Source: Candidatus Nitrosopumilus sp.
GTDB taxonomy: Archaea; Thermoproteota; Nitrososphaeria; Nitrososphaerales; Nitrosopumilaceae
DNA: 5,071 nucleotides
Assembly: GCA_013203245.1 (NCBI GenBank)
Contig: JABMOR010000063.1
Span: 1 to 5,071 of the forward strand
Direction: 5' to 3'
Position 1 is the first letter of the stretch. Each line of letters starts with the position of its first letter. The translations under genes and the position numbers were made by a program. Of this stretch, positions 5,054-5,071 are shown piece after piece. The notes beneath the pieces are model-generated. The model saw nothing but the letters and a program-made list of their open reading frames with translations. It searched no databases and was not told the DNA's origin.

Positions 5054-5071
5054 CCATTCAAAAAATTATAC

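Noticed and set aside
1..5071. Mobile element, CRISPR array, toxin-antitoxin or other defence system
   Set aside because: No transposase, integrase, direct-repeat array, nuclease or known defence domain is visible; the coupled small pair at 1572-1987 lacks recognisable toxin or antitoxin motifs.

Overview
The window looks like a compact, AT-rich archaeal chromosome segment, most likely from an ammonia-oxidising thaumarchaeon (Nitrososphaerota, Nitrosopumilus-like). This is inferred from four things: a short-form ThiC, a ThiD-ThiN fusion (an archaeal arrangement), Lys/Ile/Asn-rich proteins, and A/T-rich TATA-like boxes centred about 26 nt upstream of several start codons, as expected for leaderless archaeal transcripts. 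Almost all of the sequence is coding. No stretch over 300 bases lacks a gene, and I see no tRNA, rRNA, CRISPR array, insertion sequence or phage gene.

Layout. 9-1337 (-) is thiC, which makes the pyrimidine half of thiamine. 1338-1468 is a short intergenic region with the thiC promoter and a candidate promoter for a very small zinc-finger gene at 1469-1564 (+). This is followed tail to tail by a two-gene minus-strand unit: a 63-aa zinc-ribbon protein (1796-1987) whose stop codon overlaps the start of a 74-aa coiled-coil-like protein (1572-1796). After a divergent promoter region (1988-2081) comes thiDN at 2082-3380 (+), a fused HMP/HMP-P kinase and thiamine-phosphate synthase. Next are a sugar-phosphate nucleotidyltransferase (3439-4140, +) and, 8 nt downstream, a GNAT protein closely resembling eukaryotic glucosamine-6-phosphate N-acetyltransferase GNA1 (4149-4586, +). 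A four-helix membrane protein of unknown function (4583-5023, -) overlaps the GNAT gene tail to tail by 4 bp.

How the genes fit together. ThiC and ThiDN together cover aminoimidazole ribotide to HMP-P, to HMP-PP, to thiamine phosphate; only the thiazole branch and the final kinase are missing from the window. The nucleotidyltransferase and GNA1-like enzyme form a probable operon for making an activated sugar, plausibly an N-acetylated amino sugar for surface glycans or protein glycosylation. The three small genes between the thiamine genes are of unknown role; two carry metal-binding cysteine pairs.

No overt novel defence or mobile system is visible. The points most worth a second look are the tiny zinc-finger gene, the coupled zinc-ribbon/coiled-coil pair between the thiamine genes, the eukaryote-type GNA1 beside a nucleotidyltransferase, and regulatory signals compressed into overlapping or shared sequence.
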